64,000 nucleotides of DNA from positions 1 to 64,000 of the forward strand of contig JAGOBA010000005.1 of NCBI GenBank assembly GCA_017983635.1. The letters run 5' to 3'. Positions 45,128 through 53,680 of this stretch are shown here, piece after piece. Source of the stretch: Alphaproteobacteria bacterium (GTDB taxonomy: Bacteria; Pseudomonadota; Alphaproteobacteria; Micropepsales; Micropepsaceae). Numbering within the stretch: the stretch's first letter is position 1; the number at the start of each line of letters is the position of its first letter. Both the position numbers and the translations under genes were made by a program. The notes under the pieces were generated by a model. It was not told the origin of the DNA. It did not search any database and worked only from the letters and a program-made list of their open reading frames with translations.

Positions 45128-45362
45128 TTAGTCCGGCCACCATCGCGCCACGTCAGCATCGCGCATCAGACGATCGAGATCAGGCAAAATCCCCCGCCGT
45201 CACGGCAACAAGCGCAACCGACGCTGGATCACCAATCAAGCGATCGGCGAGACGCGACGCGAACGGAAATGGCAGACGCAAACTCAAGGCTCGCCGCACC
45301 TCTCTCGCAATTGGCGGTCGAAGGTTTGCGCAGCGCCGCTCATCAGGCAAGTCACATCGTCG
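45128..45362 (-). pseudogene. Possible decayed N-acetyltransferase (GNAT) fragment
   Basis: This roughly 265-bp non-genic gap holds, read leftward, coding-like sequence interrupted by a stop and a frameshift. One frame ends ADRLIGDPASVALVAVTAGDFA then TGA (45182-45180). In the next frame the sequence continues PDLDRLMRDADVARWWPD and then stops (45130-45128). The joined sequence resembles the start of a GNAT acetyltransferase (compare motif ...DLxxLxRWxxDPxVARWW). It lies in frame with, and downstream of, the VOC gene stop. Low confidence; it may be chance. Confidence 0.3.
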
Positions 45363-45719
45363 TCAGGTTCGCTTCCGCCACACCGCAAACGACATCCCGT
45401 TCGGATCGTGCAGCACCGCCATCTCGTCGCCTTCCGGTAGCACGGTAGGCGGTATGAGAACCTTCGCGCCGATCGCCTGCGCCTCAGCCACCTTCGCTTT
45501 CACGTCACTGACGGCGACGAAGAGTTGAACGAAATCCGGCGCCTGCGGCGGTGCCGGCCAAATGCCGCCTTGGATACCTTCCTTCGAGCCCGTGTCGATC
45601 TGGCGATAACCCATGGGGTTGTTCGCGTCGATCCGCCAACCGAAAAGGCGACCATAGAACGCCGCCGTGTCATCTGGCCTCTTTGACAGAATTTGAAATT
45701 GCGTCACGGGGTCTCCCAT
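45363..45719 (-). CDS. VOC-family protein (glyoxalase/dioxygenase-like)
   Basis: A 118-aa vicinal-oxygen-chelate fold protein, two beta-alpha-beta-beta-beta modules: FQILSKRPDDTAAFYGRLFGWRID and FVAVSDVKAKVAEAQAIGAKVLIPPTVLPEGDEMAVLHDPNGMSFAVW. It is of the PhnB/bleomycin-resistance-like type without a recognised substrate. AAGGAG seven bases before the ATG at 45719 supports the start. It lies 2 bp after the HTH gene stop, so the pair is a coupled unit. Confidence 0.85.
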   Translation of the reverse strand: MGDPVTQFQILSKRPDDTAAFYGRLFGWRIDANNPMGYRQIDTGSKEGIQGGIWPAPPQAPDFVQLFVAVSDVKAKVAEAQAIGAKVLIPPTVLPEGDEMAVLHDPNGMSFAVWRKRT

Positions 45720-45721
45720 GC

Positions 45722-46279
45722 TCACTCTCCTTTGTGCTGCAACGGATTGGGAAGGCGCTCGGCGATGAACTTGCGGAAGCCGGCGGACGTTATCTCGCGC
45801 AGACCCGTTCGATCGCGCCATATCCCTTTCGCGTCCGCTTCCAGAAGACCAAGACGCAACATCCGGCTCAGCGCAATGTTGACGTCGTCAACGTTCGAGC
45901 CGGTTTGCGCCGCGATCCACCGGCTCTCGCTCTTGAACGTGGCCGTCCGTGACAAGCGCAATATCTCTTGATGCACCGGCATCGAAAGCAGGCTGAGCAC
46001 CTCGGTCGACCAATGCCTCAACGCCTCCTGCGCGGCCTGCACCTGCGCATCGACGACGCGAGCGACGGCGGAATAGACCGCAACTTCCTCGCTCGAAAGC
46101 TTCAGCTTCCGCGCCCACGGCCCGATGCGCTCAACCGGGACAGGCCGCTTGCCACGCATAATCTGCGAAAGCGACGCGTGGTCGGCCCCCAACAGTTTTG
46201 CCATCGCGCGCAGCGAGTATCGCGCGTTGGCCGCGCGGCGCCGCGCGTACTCCTGCCTCAAACGATCTCGAAACGTCAT
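45722..46279 (-). CDS. DUF4423/TIGR02147-type HTH regulator
   Basis: The protein starts MTFRDRLRQEYARRRAANARYSLRAMAKLLGADHASLSQIMRGKRPVPVERIGPWARKLKL, an XRE-like HTH (SLRAMAKLLGADHASLSQIM) of the type named TIGR02147 or DUF4423, followed by a C-terminal winged-helix-like half (TGSNVDDVNIALSRMLRLGLLEAD). Two ATGs upstream (46288 and 46291) add 3-4 residues; none has a clear ribosome-binding site, so I took the ATG matching the family start. Probable regulator of the VOC gene downstream. Confidence 0.7.
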   Translation of the reverse strand: MTFRDRLRQEYARRRAANARYSLRAMAKLLGADHASLSQIMRGKRPVPVERIGPWARKLKLSSEEVAVYSAVARVVDAQVQAAQEALRHWSTEVLSLLSMPVHQEILRLSRTATFKSESRWIAAQTGSNVDDVNIALSRMLRLGLLEADAKGIWRDRTGLREITSAGFRKFIAERLPNPLQHKGE

Positions 46280-46362
46280 GGCCAGCATCATGGCGATGCC
46301 CGGCGGCCGCTCAAGACAGTATTGGCACCGAGCGCAACGTTTTGGGGCAAACCGGCGCCCCG

Positions 46363-47583
46363 CTAATGATGCGCCGTCGAACCCAGCACGCGCACGCCGT
46401 AGCCCGCGTCGCGCACCGCCTGGCAGATCGCCTGCGCGTGGCCGGAGTCGCGGGTTTCCATGCTGACGCGCAACTCCGCCGCTTTCGCCGGCACGTCCGT
46501 CAGCATGCGGTTGTGCGAGACCTCGATGATATTGCCGCCGGCCTCGCCCACAATGGTCGCGACCCGCGCCAAGATGCCCGGTCGGTCTTCGATTTCGACC
46601 GCGATCGTGAGAATCCGCCCCTCGCGCTGCAGCTCGCGCATGATCACGTTCGAGAGCAACCGGGGATCAATGTTTCCACCGCAGAGCACCAACCCAACCT
46701 TGCGCCCCGTGAACTTAGACGGATGCTGCAGCAGCGCCGCAAAGCCCGTCGCCCCCGCACCCTCAACGACGGTCTTTTCGACCGAGAGCATCAACGCGAT
46801 CGCGCGCTCGATCGATTCCTCCGACACCAGCAGAATGTCGTCGAGTAAGTGCGCGCAAAAATCCTTCGTCCGAACGCCCACGTTCTTGACCGCGATACCT
46901 TCCGCGATCGTCTGTCCGCCGATCGGCGCATTGCCGCCTTTGAGCGCGTTGTACATCGAGGGATAAAGTTCCGTCTCGACGCCCACGACCCGGATCGTGG
47001 GTTTGATCGCCTTGGCGGCAATCGCGATCCCGGAGATCAATCCGCCGCCGCCGACCGGAATGACCAGCGTGTCGAGATCGGGAAAATCCTCAAGCATCTC
47101 GATCGCGATCGTGCCCTGCCCTGCGATGATCCTGTCGTCGTCGTAAGGATGCACGAACACGAGCCCGTCCTTCGCCGCCATCTCGTGCGCGATCCGGTCG
47201 CTGTCGGCGAGCGTCGCCCCCTGCTGCACGACGCGCGCGCCGTGACCCATGGTGTGCTTCACCTTCACGAATGGCGTCGACTCCGGCATCACGATCGTAG
47301 AGGGTATGCCGAGCCGTGACGCATGATAGGCGACCCCTTGCGCATGATTGCCCGCCGACATTGCGATCACGCCGGCTTTGCGCTCCGACGCCGAGAGCGA
47401 CAGCAACTTGTTCAGCGCCCCCCGCTCCTTGAACGACGCCGTGAACTGCAAGTTCTCGAACTTCAGATAAACATCCGCGCCGGTGAGCTGGGACAAGGTG
47501 CGCGAATGATGACAAGGCGTCCGCTCAACCGCGCCCTTAATCGCCTCGGCCGCGCGCTGCACGTCTGCGAGAGTTACGGCCAT
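46363..47583 (-). CDS. ilvA: Threonine ammonia-lyase with ACT domain
   Basis: PLP-dependent enzyme deaminating threonine to 2-oxobutanoate, first step of isoleucine synthesis. The 406-aa protein has the PLP lysine in FTASFKERGALNK, MSAGNHAQGVA, the phosphate-binding GGGGLISGIA and a C-terminal ACT domain (LTIAVEIEDRPGILARVATIVGEAGGNIIEV). The single ACT domain and the length fit either the catabolic or the biosynthetic type. The ilvA symbol is by function, since tdcB would also fit. It follows the tRNA-Met gene in the same direction. Confidence 0.9.
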   Translation of the reverse strand: MAVTLADVQRAAEAIKGAVERTPCHHSRTLSQLTGADVYLKFENLQFTASFKERGALNKLLSLSASERKAGVIAMSAGNHAQGVAYHASRLGIPSTIVMPESTPFVKVKHTMGHGARVVQQGATLADSDRIAHEMAAKDGLVFVHPYDDDRIIAGQGTIAIEMLEDFPDLDTLVIPVGGGGLISGIAIAAKAIKPTIRVVGVETELYPSMYNALKGGNAPIGGQTIAEGIAVKNVGVRTKDFCAHLLDDILLVSEESIERAIALMLSVEKTVVEGAGATGFAALLQHPSKFTGRKVGLVLCGGNIDPRLLSNVIMRELQREGRILTIAVEIEDRPGILARVATIVGEAGGNIIEVSHNRMLTDVPAKAAELRVSMETRDSGHAQAICQAVRDAGYGVRVLGSTAHH

Positions 47584-47616
47584 CGGCTGTTTCCTGAGGG
47601 GCGATCACGCCGGGAT

Positions 47617-47691
47617 TGGTAGCAGCGGACGGATTTGAACCGCCGACCAAGGGATTATGATTCCCCTGCTCTACCACTGAGCTACGCTGCC
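47617..47691 (-). tRNA. tRNA-Met (anticodon CAT, elongator)
   Basis: A 75-nt tRNA, read leftward, with CCA encoded. The acceptor arms GGCAGCG and CGCTGCT pair (with a G-T first pair), the D stem is AGCTC/GAGC, the T loop is GGTTCAAATC and the anticodon loop is ATCATAA, giving CAT. The first pair is G-T, not the unpaired C-A expected of an initiator, so this is an elongator; the ...GCTACCA 3' end is common in elongator Met tRNAs. A lysidine-modified Ile2 tRNA (also CAT) cannot be excluded by sequence. Confidence 0.88.
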
Positions 47692-47709
47692 AAACCAAAA
47701 GAGGGCGGG

Positions 47710-47738
47710 ATGTAAGGCGGGGGGCTCAAGCCTGTCAA
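47710..47738 (-). promoter_or_regulatory. Sigma-70-type promoter of the tRNA-Met gene
   Basis: Read leftward: -35 TTGACA (47738-47733), exactly the consensus, a 17-bp spacer, and -10 TTACAT (47715-47710). The expected start point is about 10 bases before the tRNA 5' end. It lies just beyond the mnmA stop (47753), so the tRNA has its own promoter. Confidence 0.85.
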
Positions 47739-47752
47739 GGCAAAGCACTAGC

Positions 47753-48898
47753 TCAGGCCGCCAGCGCCGCCTCGCCCTTCACGATCCAGCCGCCGCCGAG
47801 CATGTGCGTTGGCTCAAGCGCGTCATAAAGCACGCAGGCCTGCCCCGGCGCGACGCCTTCTTCGTGGGTGAGCAGTTCGACCTCGACGCCCTTGGCCGTT
47901 GCTCGGATTTCCGCACGCACCGGTTCACGCGTCGAGCGCACGCGCGCGAGTACAGCGCGCGGGGCATCACTAAGCGGCGTATCCAGCCAGTTCATATCGC
48001 GTAAGCTAACCTGTCGCGTCGCCAACGCCTCACGCGGCCCCACCACGACCCGCCGCAAAGCCGCATCGATGCGGATCACGAACAGCGACTCGTGATGACC
48101 GAGGCCCAGGCCCTTTCGCTGCCCGACCGTGAAGTTGATCACGCCCTCGTGCCGACCCAGCACCTTGCCTGAAAGATCCACGATCTCCCCCGGCTCGATC
48201 GCGCCGGGCTTCAGCTTCTGCACGATATCGCTGTACTTGCCGTTCGGCACGAAACAGATGTCCTGGCTGTCCGGCTTGTCGGCAAGCCCGAGCCCAAGCT
48301 CCGCCGCAATCGCGCGCGTCTCGCTCTTTGGCATCCCGCCCAGCGGAAACCGCACGAACTCAAGCTGCGCCCGCGTCGTCGCAAAGAGGAAGTAGGACTG
48401 ATCGCGCGATGCATCGACCGCCCGATGCAACGCCGGCCCATTCGCACCTTCGACGCGCCGAATGTAGTGTCCCGTAATGAGCGCGCTCGCGCCCATATCC
48501 TTCGCCGCGTTCAACAGATCGTGAAACTTGACGGTTTCATTGCAGCGCACGCACGGGATCGGCGTCTCGCCGCGCGCGTAGGACGCTGCAAAATCTTCCA
48601 TCACCGACTTCCGGAACCGCTCCGCATAGTCGAGCGTGTAGTGCGGAACGCCGATCCGCTCCGCCGCCACCTTCGCGTCATAAATGTCTTGGCCCGCACA
48701 GCACGCCCCCTTGCGCTTCGGCTGCCCGTCGCTGGCATAAAGCTGCAGCGTTACGCCGACGACGTCATAACCGGCACGCTTGGCCAGCGCCGCCGCGACC
48801 GCACTGTCAACGCCGCCCGACATAGCCGCGACGACACGCGTCCGCGCCGGCTCGCCGGGCAGATTCATAAGCGCGCGAATATCGTCGGTACTCATCAT
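47753..48898 (-). CDS. mnmA: tRNA-specific 2-thiouridylase
   Basis: Thiolates U34 of tRNA-Lys, -Glu and -Gln. The 381-aa product has the PP-loop [13 protein letters not shown] (residues about 24-36), the catalytic cysteine in [16 protein letters not shown] (Cys near 114-117) and the second Cys in [15 protein letters not shown]. It starts at ATG 48898 or 48895 (adjacent). A plausible promoter lies 9 bp upstream, leaving a transcript with almost no leader. It shares its neighbourhood with a tRNA gene. Confidence 0.95.
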   Translation of the reverse strand: MMSTDDIRALMNLPGEPARTRVVAAMSGGVDSAVAAALAKRAGYDVVGVTLQLYASDGQPKRKGACCAGQDIYDAKVAAERIGVPHYTLDYAERFRKSVMEDFAASYARGETPIPCVRCNETVKFHDLLNAAKDMGASALITGHYIRRVEGANGPALHRAVDASRDQSYFLFATTRAQLEFVRFPLGGMPKSETRAIAAELGLGLADKPDSQDICFVPNGKYSDIVQKLKPGAIEPGEIVDLSGKVLGRHEGVINFTVGQRKGLGLGHHESLFVIRIDAALRRVVVGPREALATRQVSLRDMNWLDTPLSDAPRAVLARVRSTREPVRAEIRATAKGVEVELLTHEEGVAPGQACVLYDALEPTHMLGGGWIVKGEAALAA

Positions 48899-48907
48899 GG
48901 CGGCGCG

Positions 48908-48935
48908 AATATAGGGAGCGCCGCCGCCCGCGCAA
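48908..48935 (-). promoter_or_regulatory. Putative mnmA promoter giving a leaderless mRNA
   Basis: Read leftward: -35 TTGCGC (48935-48930), a 16-bp spacer and -10 TATATT (48913-48908). Only nine bases separate the -10 from the ATG at 48898, so the first transcribed base would be about two to four bases before the start codon. There is no ribosome-binding site there, consistent with leaderless translation. Box matches are 4/6 and 5/6; not proven. Confidence 0.5.
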
Positions 48936-48959
48936 GCAAAACGCCTGCGACAATCAGGG

Positions 48960-49889
48960 TTAGCGCATGAAATCGAGCAGCGACATCTGGCTGATCTGCG
49001 CGATCATCCGCCCCGCCGCTTGCGCTGCGACCTGGTCCTGATTAAGCCGCGCCACCGCTTCCGACAGGTCCACGTCTTCGATGTCGCCGATGAACTTGGT
49101 GAAATAAGCCGACATGCTCTCATGCCGGTCGCGCGCGGCGGTGACCTGCGCATGCCGTGTGCCATTGATCGCGGCATAGGTGTTCACATCCGCCTGCACG
49201 GCAGGCATCGACGCGTGCTCGGCAATCAGGAACGTGGTTTGCGCCGCCGTGGACGTGAACCCGAACGGACCGTTCACGCTGGCATCGAACGTGCCGATGT
49301 CCTTGAATGTCTGCATCAGGCCAAGTCCGATATCGCTGGCCAGCATTCCGGTCTCGATCACTTCGTTCTCGTCGATCCGCTGCCTTTGCTTGACCGCCGT
49401 GTTGTCGAACGCATCGAACACCGTCGGCACGCCCACGAGCGACGCCAGATCCGGCGTGTTCACCGGCGGCTGATCCGTGCGCGAGCCGCCATAGACATAC
49501 TTGCCATCGACCCGCGCATTCAGAATGCTCACCGTTTCGTTGTAGAGGTTTTTGACCTCCTCCATCATCGCCGGCGCATGGCCCGTCGAGATCGCATCGC
49601 CGATCGCCGCGCGTAGCCGCCCGGCAATATCGCTCAGCTGCTGCAAATGCAGATCCTGAATATCGAGCTTGTTCAGCACTTCCTTCGTCGTCGCCGAATA
49701 GGACTCGATCGCCGCCGACTTCAGCTTCGCCGAAGCCAAGACGCCCGCCTTGTCTTTCACGTCGGCGAACTGATCGCCGACCTTACCGGTCGAAATCTGC
49801 TGCTGCGCGGTCAGCATGCGCGTTTGAATGCGCGAATACTCGTTGACCAAACCCTGGCCGAACGTCCACGTGCCTACGCGATCAAGCAT
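48960..49889 (-). CDS. flgL: Flagellar hook-associated protein 3 (hook-filament junction)
   Basis: Joins the hook to the filament together with FlgK. The 309-aa protein starts with the flagellin-like helical region [32 protein letters not shown] and has a C-terminal coiled coil ending [20 protein letters not shown]; the [15 protein letters not shown] stretch marks FlgL (compare GxYxFaGs). It lies 14 bp after flgK in the same leftward operon. The ATG at 49889 follows GAGG. Confidence 0.93.
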   Translation of the reverse strand: MLDRVGTWTFGQGLVNEYSRIQTRMLTAQQQISTGKVGDQFADVKDKAGVLASAKLKSAAIESYSATTKEVLNKLDIQDLHLQQLSDIAGRLRAAIGDAISTGHAPAMMEEVKNLYNETVSILNARVDGKYVYGGSRTDQPPVNTPDLASLVGVPTVFDAFDNTAVKQRQRIDENEVIETGMLASDIGLGLMQTFKDIGTFDASVNGPFGFTSTAAQTTFLIAEHASMPAVQADVNTYAAINGTRHAQVTAARDRHESMSAYFTKFIGDIEDVDLSEAVARLNQDQVAAQAAGRMIAQISQMSLLDFMR

Positions 49890-49903
49890 GGCGTATCCTC
49901 ACC

Positions 49904-52030
49904 CTATCTCATAACTTCAAAAAGCGTGTCGTACATCTGTTGAACGACGGACATCATGCGGGCGGAGGCGTTGTACGCCTGCTGAAAGACCATCATGTTG
50001 GAAAGTTCTTCGTCGATATTGACACCTTCGACCGACGACTTGCGCGTCGCGATCTCTTCGCTCACGTCCTGGCGGTAGATCTGATCGGCCTTGACCGAGT
50101 TGAGCAGATCGGACTGCGAGCCCATGACCTGAGCCACATAGTCGCCGATCGACATCGTACCCGAACCAAGCCCACCGGCTGCGCCCCACGAATAATTCGC
50201 GTTCGCGATACCCGCCAAACGAAGCGCCCCGCGGTTGTCGCTGACACCGAGTACCACATCGCCCGGCGACGTCGTCGGCAACAAATCGAGCTGCGCAAGC
50301 CCAAGCCTCGCCGCATTCGCAGTGATGTCGCTCCTGACCGAAAGCGCCGCAGCCTGGTTCTGCCGCATCGCCGTGCCCAAGCCGAAGAACTGGCTCATGC
50401 TGAGGCCCGTGGTCCCGCGCGCCGTCGTGTCGTTCGTCACCTCAAGCCGCGCCCCGGGATAGGCCCCCGCTGGCGTCATCGTCATTTGCCCGCTCGCATC
50501 AAGAGCGAACGTCGCCATGCCGCCGGCCGCCGTGTTCAGGCTCGTGATCATGTCGTTCACGGTCGTGCCGCCCACCGGCACGCTGAACGACCGCAGGATC
50601 TGCCCCGATGCGCTGCGCAACACGAAGTCGGCCTGGCCGCCACCGTTGAACCCATGTGCATCGCCGCCGGCAACACCGGTCGCGAAGCTCGACGGGCTGG
50701 CACTCGTGACCAGGTCGTTCAAGCCGAAGAACTGCGACAAGCCCCGTCCGCCGCGTGAAGCCGGCGCCGCCGGATCTTGCAGCATCGCCACCCCGTTGCC
50801 CGGGCTTGCACTGATCGAAAGCACGCCGTTCGTAAACGTCGCCGATCCGTTCGCGCCCAACCCGGTATTGATCGCGGTCACCAGATCGTTGACCGTCGCA
50901 TAGCTCGCCAAGTTGAGATCGAGCCGCTGCACCAACGCCCCGCCGCCGTCGACGATCGCGATCGTCGCGTTGCCGGTGAAGTTAAGCGGATCGCCGCCGG
51001 CAAGCCCCGTATTGCGTCCGGTCAGACTCGCCGGCGCTGGTACCGCGGCACTATCGTTGTGAACGGCGTTGAGCTGTTCGACCAGCGTCGAGCCGATCAA
51101 ACCCAACTGCTCCGCCAAATCCGGCAGCGCCTTGTCGCGCATATCGAGCAAACCGCGGATCGAGCCGCCCTGGATACGTCCCTCAAGCGCCACCGGCGGA
51201 CCGACGTCGTTGCCGCCCTCGGGATTCGTCCGCTGCAAAGTCAACGACGGAAAGGACGTCGTCGCCCCGACGGCCGAAGGTCCCGGATAGCGAAATTCAG
51301 AGCTCAAGTCCGAAACCAGCGCCGTTCCGTCGCCCAAGGAAACGAACACACGCCCATCGACCTGCTCGTAAGAACGAATATCGACGAACTTCGCCAGATC
51401 GCTGATCGCCCGGTCGCGCTGATCGAGCAGTCCGCTCGCCGTGTCGCCGTTCGCAACCGCCCCTTTGATCGACTTGTTGAGGTCGTAGATCTTCGAGATC
51501 AGATCGTTGACGTTCGCGACATTCGTCTTGAGCTGCGTGTTCGCATCTTGCCGCAAACCCTGCAGGTTGGAAGCAATTCCAGAAATCGCGCTCAAGGCGG
51601 CGGTGATCGACGACAACGCCGAGTTGCGTCGCGCCAACGACGAGGGATCGACGCTAAGCTGGGTCAGCGCCGACATCGCGCTGGAAATCCTCGAATCGAG
51701 CGATGAGCCGCCGTTCAGCGAACCGATCAGGTCCTGCGCCCGCGAGAAGAAGTCTTTCAGAACTTCCGCTCTGCCCAACGCCCCTGCCGACGTGCTCGCC
51801 TCGCGCGCCAAGAATTCGTCGGCAATGCGGCGAATCTGATCGACCGAGACGCCCGTCAGCTGCCCGGCCGTGAGCCGCGGCCCGAAGTCGACCAAGCGCC
51901 GGTGATAGCCTTCCGTATTGACGTTCGCGATGTTGTTCGACGTGACGCGCAGTGCCGTCTGGTTAGACTGCAACCCGCTCGTCGCCGTATTCAAGATCGC
52001 GTTCAACGACATGGCCGTGTTGAGCGACAT
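49904..52030 (-). CDS. flgK: Flagellar hook-associated protein 1
   Basis: A 708-aa hook-filament junction protein. The N-terminus MSLNTAMSLNAILNTATSGLQ leads into SNQTALRVTSNNIANVNTEGYHRR, the FlgK/rod-hook motif (NIANxNTxGY), and the C-terminus EGVNIDEELSNMMVFQQAYNASARMMSVVQQMYDTL is its helical partner. GGAG six bases before the ATG at 52030 supports the longer start over the one six codons later. Promoter: a sigma-54 site about 180 bp upstream. Confidence 0.95.
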   Translation of the reverse strand: MSLNTAMSLNAILNTATSGLQSNQTALRVTSNNIANVNTEGYHRRLVDFGPRLTAGQLTGVSVDQIRRIADEFLAREASTSAGALGRAEVLKDFFSRAQDLIGSLNGGSSLDSRISSAMSALTQLSVDPSSLARRNSALSSITAALSAISGIASNLQGLRQDANTQLKTNVANVNDLISKIYDLNKSIKGAVANGDTASGLLDQRDRAISDLAKFVDIRSYEQVDGRVFVSLGDGTALVSDLSSEFRYPGPSAVGATTSFPSLTLQRTNPEGGNDVGPPVALEGRIQGGSIRGLLDMRDKALPDLAEQLGLIGSTLVEQLNAVHNDSAAVPAPASLTGRNTGLAGGDPLNFTGNATIAIVDGGGALVQRLDLNLASYATVNDLVTAINTGLGANGSATFTNGVLSISASPGNGVAMLQDPAAPASRGGRGLSQFFGLNDLVTSASPSSFATGVAGGDAHGFNGGGQADFVLRSASGQILRSFSVPVGGTTVNDMITSLNTAAGGMATFALDASGQMTMTPAGAYPGARLEVTNDTTARGTTGLSMSQFFGLGTAMRQNQAAALSVRSDITANAARLGLAQLDLLPTTSPGDVVLGVSDNRGALRLAGIANANYSWGAAGGLGSGTMSIGDYVAQVMGSQSDLLNSVKADQIYRQDVSEEIATRKSSVEGVNIDEELSNMMVFQQAYNASARMMSVVQQMYDTLFEVMR

Positions 52031-52209
52031 AAACGTCTCCTAAACCTTCGCAGCGACCGGCAGCTTTTGCCCGCCGATGCCGCAATTTCTGCCCGCACGC
52101 ATGCGCACGCAAAGAAGCCGAGCGCAGAAAAACCCGCGCAATTCCTCTGTTCCGAGCGACACGACACACATGGAGGCGTGAACCTGATCTGTTGCTTCGC
52201 CATTGAGTC

Positions 52210-52225
52210 TGCAACGCCGGTGCCA
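52210..52225 (-). promoter_or_regulatory. Sigma-54 promoter for flgK-flgL
   Basis: The 358-bp flgK-fliK intergenic region (52031-52388) carries no gene. Read leftward, TGGCACCGGCGTTGCA (52225-52210) has GG and GC exactly 10 bases apart and matches the consensus TGGCACG-N4-TTGCA except at one base. It points toward flgK, whose start is about 180 bp downstream. Confidence 0.8.
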
Positions 52226-52326
52226 GCCCGAGAGCGGCAGTTTTCGCGCGGTCGAATCTGCCGGACGAGCGTGCAAACTCTGCCGTGCATCGAACGCGAC
52301 GCGAGGAATTCCGCGGTGATTTTCTT

Positions 52327-52342
52327 TGGCAAGACCCTTGCT
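52327..52342 (+). promoter_or_regulatory. Sigma-54 promoter for fliK-flgD-flgE
   Basis: TGGCAAGACCCTTGCT in the plus strand (52327-52342): GG and GC exactly 10 bases apart, with TTGCT at the -12 element. It lies 47 bp before the fliK ATG. FlbD, the sigma-54 activator encoded 8 kb away, is the likely partner; I did not find its enhancer sites. Confidence 0.8.
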
Positions 52343-52388
52343 AGCAACACTCGCGACGCCATGCGTGCGTCGAACAACAGCGAGTGCC

Positions 52389-53666
52389 ATGACCGATATC
52401 GCCGCCTTCTTCGCACCGACTGCCCTGCCCGCCGTGGCGGGCGCGGTCGTTGCTGCGAACGCGCAAGGCACCCAGAGCGTTCAAGGCGACGCGTTTGCGG
52501 CATTGCTGTCGGAATTCGAAACCGCGGTCGGTCTGACCACCGGTCAGCTACCGAACGGCAAAGCCACAACCGCACCGGCCGTCGAAGGCAAAACGACTCA
52601 AGGCGACATTCAACCGTCACCCGTCGCCATTCTCGCAAACGGCGGCGACGCCCCAGCCGTCAACCCCGATGCGACGCTTACGGCCCAACTCGCGGCGATG
52701 CAGGCCGCACTCCAGGCCTTGCAGGTCCAACCGGCGACGACAGCCGCTGTAACGGCAGTCAACGACGTTCAAACGAAGCAATCTGCGGTCACTCAACTCG
52801 GCCTGCGCGGCACCATCGTTGTGGTGGAGGCCGATCAGACCGCCGCACAGCCGAAGGCAGATGCCGTCGTCACCGCAGCCGCAACCGGACAACAAGCGCT
52901 ACCGCCCGAACTGTTGGCCGCACTGAACAATCAAAAGCCGAACGTGACGTCGCAAGCGCCGCACGCAAAGAAGACCGAGCTCAAGAGCGCGACCGCTCCG
53001 GCGCAAACGGATACAGCGCCGCTGCTTCAACCCGCGGCCGTCGATCACGCCGCCAAGACCGTGGAAAACGGTTCGGGCAACGCCTCGTTCCAGTCGAATA
53101 CGAACGCCGGCACCCTGGCGCAACAGCCGACGAACCAGAACACGACGGCGCCGGCCGCAAACCCGCAAGCATTCGCCGTCGCCGCTGCACCGGCTCAAGC
53201 CGTCATCGACACGCCTAAGGTCACGATGACGATGGCGCCCACGCCGCAAACCCCGGTGCCGCTGGACGCACTCGCCGTCAACATCGCGCGCAAGGTCGAG
53301 GCCGGCGTCAGCCAGTTCGACATCACCCTTCACCCGGCCGAACTCGGCAAGCTCGAGATCTCGCTGAGCGTCGCCGACGACGGCCGCATCCATGCCGCGC
53401 TTCGCGCCGAACGTCCTGAAACCCTCGACCTGCTGCAGCGCGACGCCCGTCAGCTCGAGTCTCAGCTGCGTCAAGCGGGCCTCGATGTCGGCTCAAATTC
53501 GCTGAGCTTCTCTTTATCGCAGGGGAACGGTCAGCAACGTCATCAGCCTTTCGTCGGATGGCCGGCCTTCGCGGACGCACAAGCAGCCGCCGGCGCCGCC
53601 AAAGAACAAGCCCTCACCGCCTATGTCACCGTTCGCGACCGCGACGGCGTCGACATTCGCGTCTAA
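52389..53666 (+). CDS. fliK: Flagellar hook-length control protein FliK
   Basis: A 425-aa protein with the FliK layout: a long, low-complexity Ala/Gln/Thr-rich N-terminal two thirds, then the C-terminal Flg_hook domain (residues about 290-385) with ISQFDITLHPAELGKLEISL-type sequence and HAALRAERPETLDLLQRDARQLESQLRQAGL. The C-terminal domain controls export specificity. An ATG exists upstream in a longer frame, but MTDIAAFFAP follows the promoter at a good distance. First of the fliK-flgD-flgE unit. Confidence 0.88.
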   Translation: MTDIAAFFAPTALPAVAGAVVAANAQGTQSVQGDAFAALLSEFETAVGLTTGQLPNGKATTAPAVEGKTTQGDIQPSPVAILANGGDAPAVNPDATLTAQLAAMQAALQALQVQPATTAAVTAVNDVQTKQSAVTQLGLRGTIVVVEADQTAAQPKADAVVTAAATGQQALPPELLAALNNQKPNVTSQAPHAKKTELKSATAPAQTDTAPLLQPAAVDHAAKTVENGSGNASFQSNTNAGTLAQQPTNQNTTAPAANPQAFAVAAAPAQAVIDTPKVTMTMAPTPQTPVPLDALAVNIARKVEAGVSQFDITLHPAELGKLEISLSVADDGRIHAALRAERPETLDLLQRDARQLESQLRQAGLDVGSNSLSFSLSQGNGQQRHQPFVGWPAFADAQAAAGAAKEQALTAYVTVRDRDGVDIRV

Positions 53667-53680
53667 CCGGATAGAGCACC

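Noticed and set aside
47617-47691. tRNA read as tRNA-Ile2 (CAT, lysidine) or initiator tRNA-fMet
   Set aside because: Initiator rejected because the first acceptor pair is G-T and not unpaired C-A. Ile2 is not excluded, but the GCTACCA end and the overall fit favour elongator Met.
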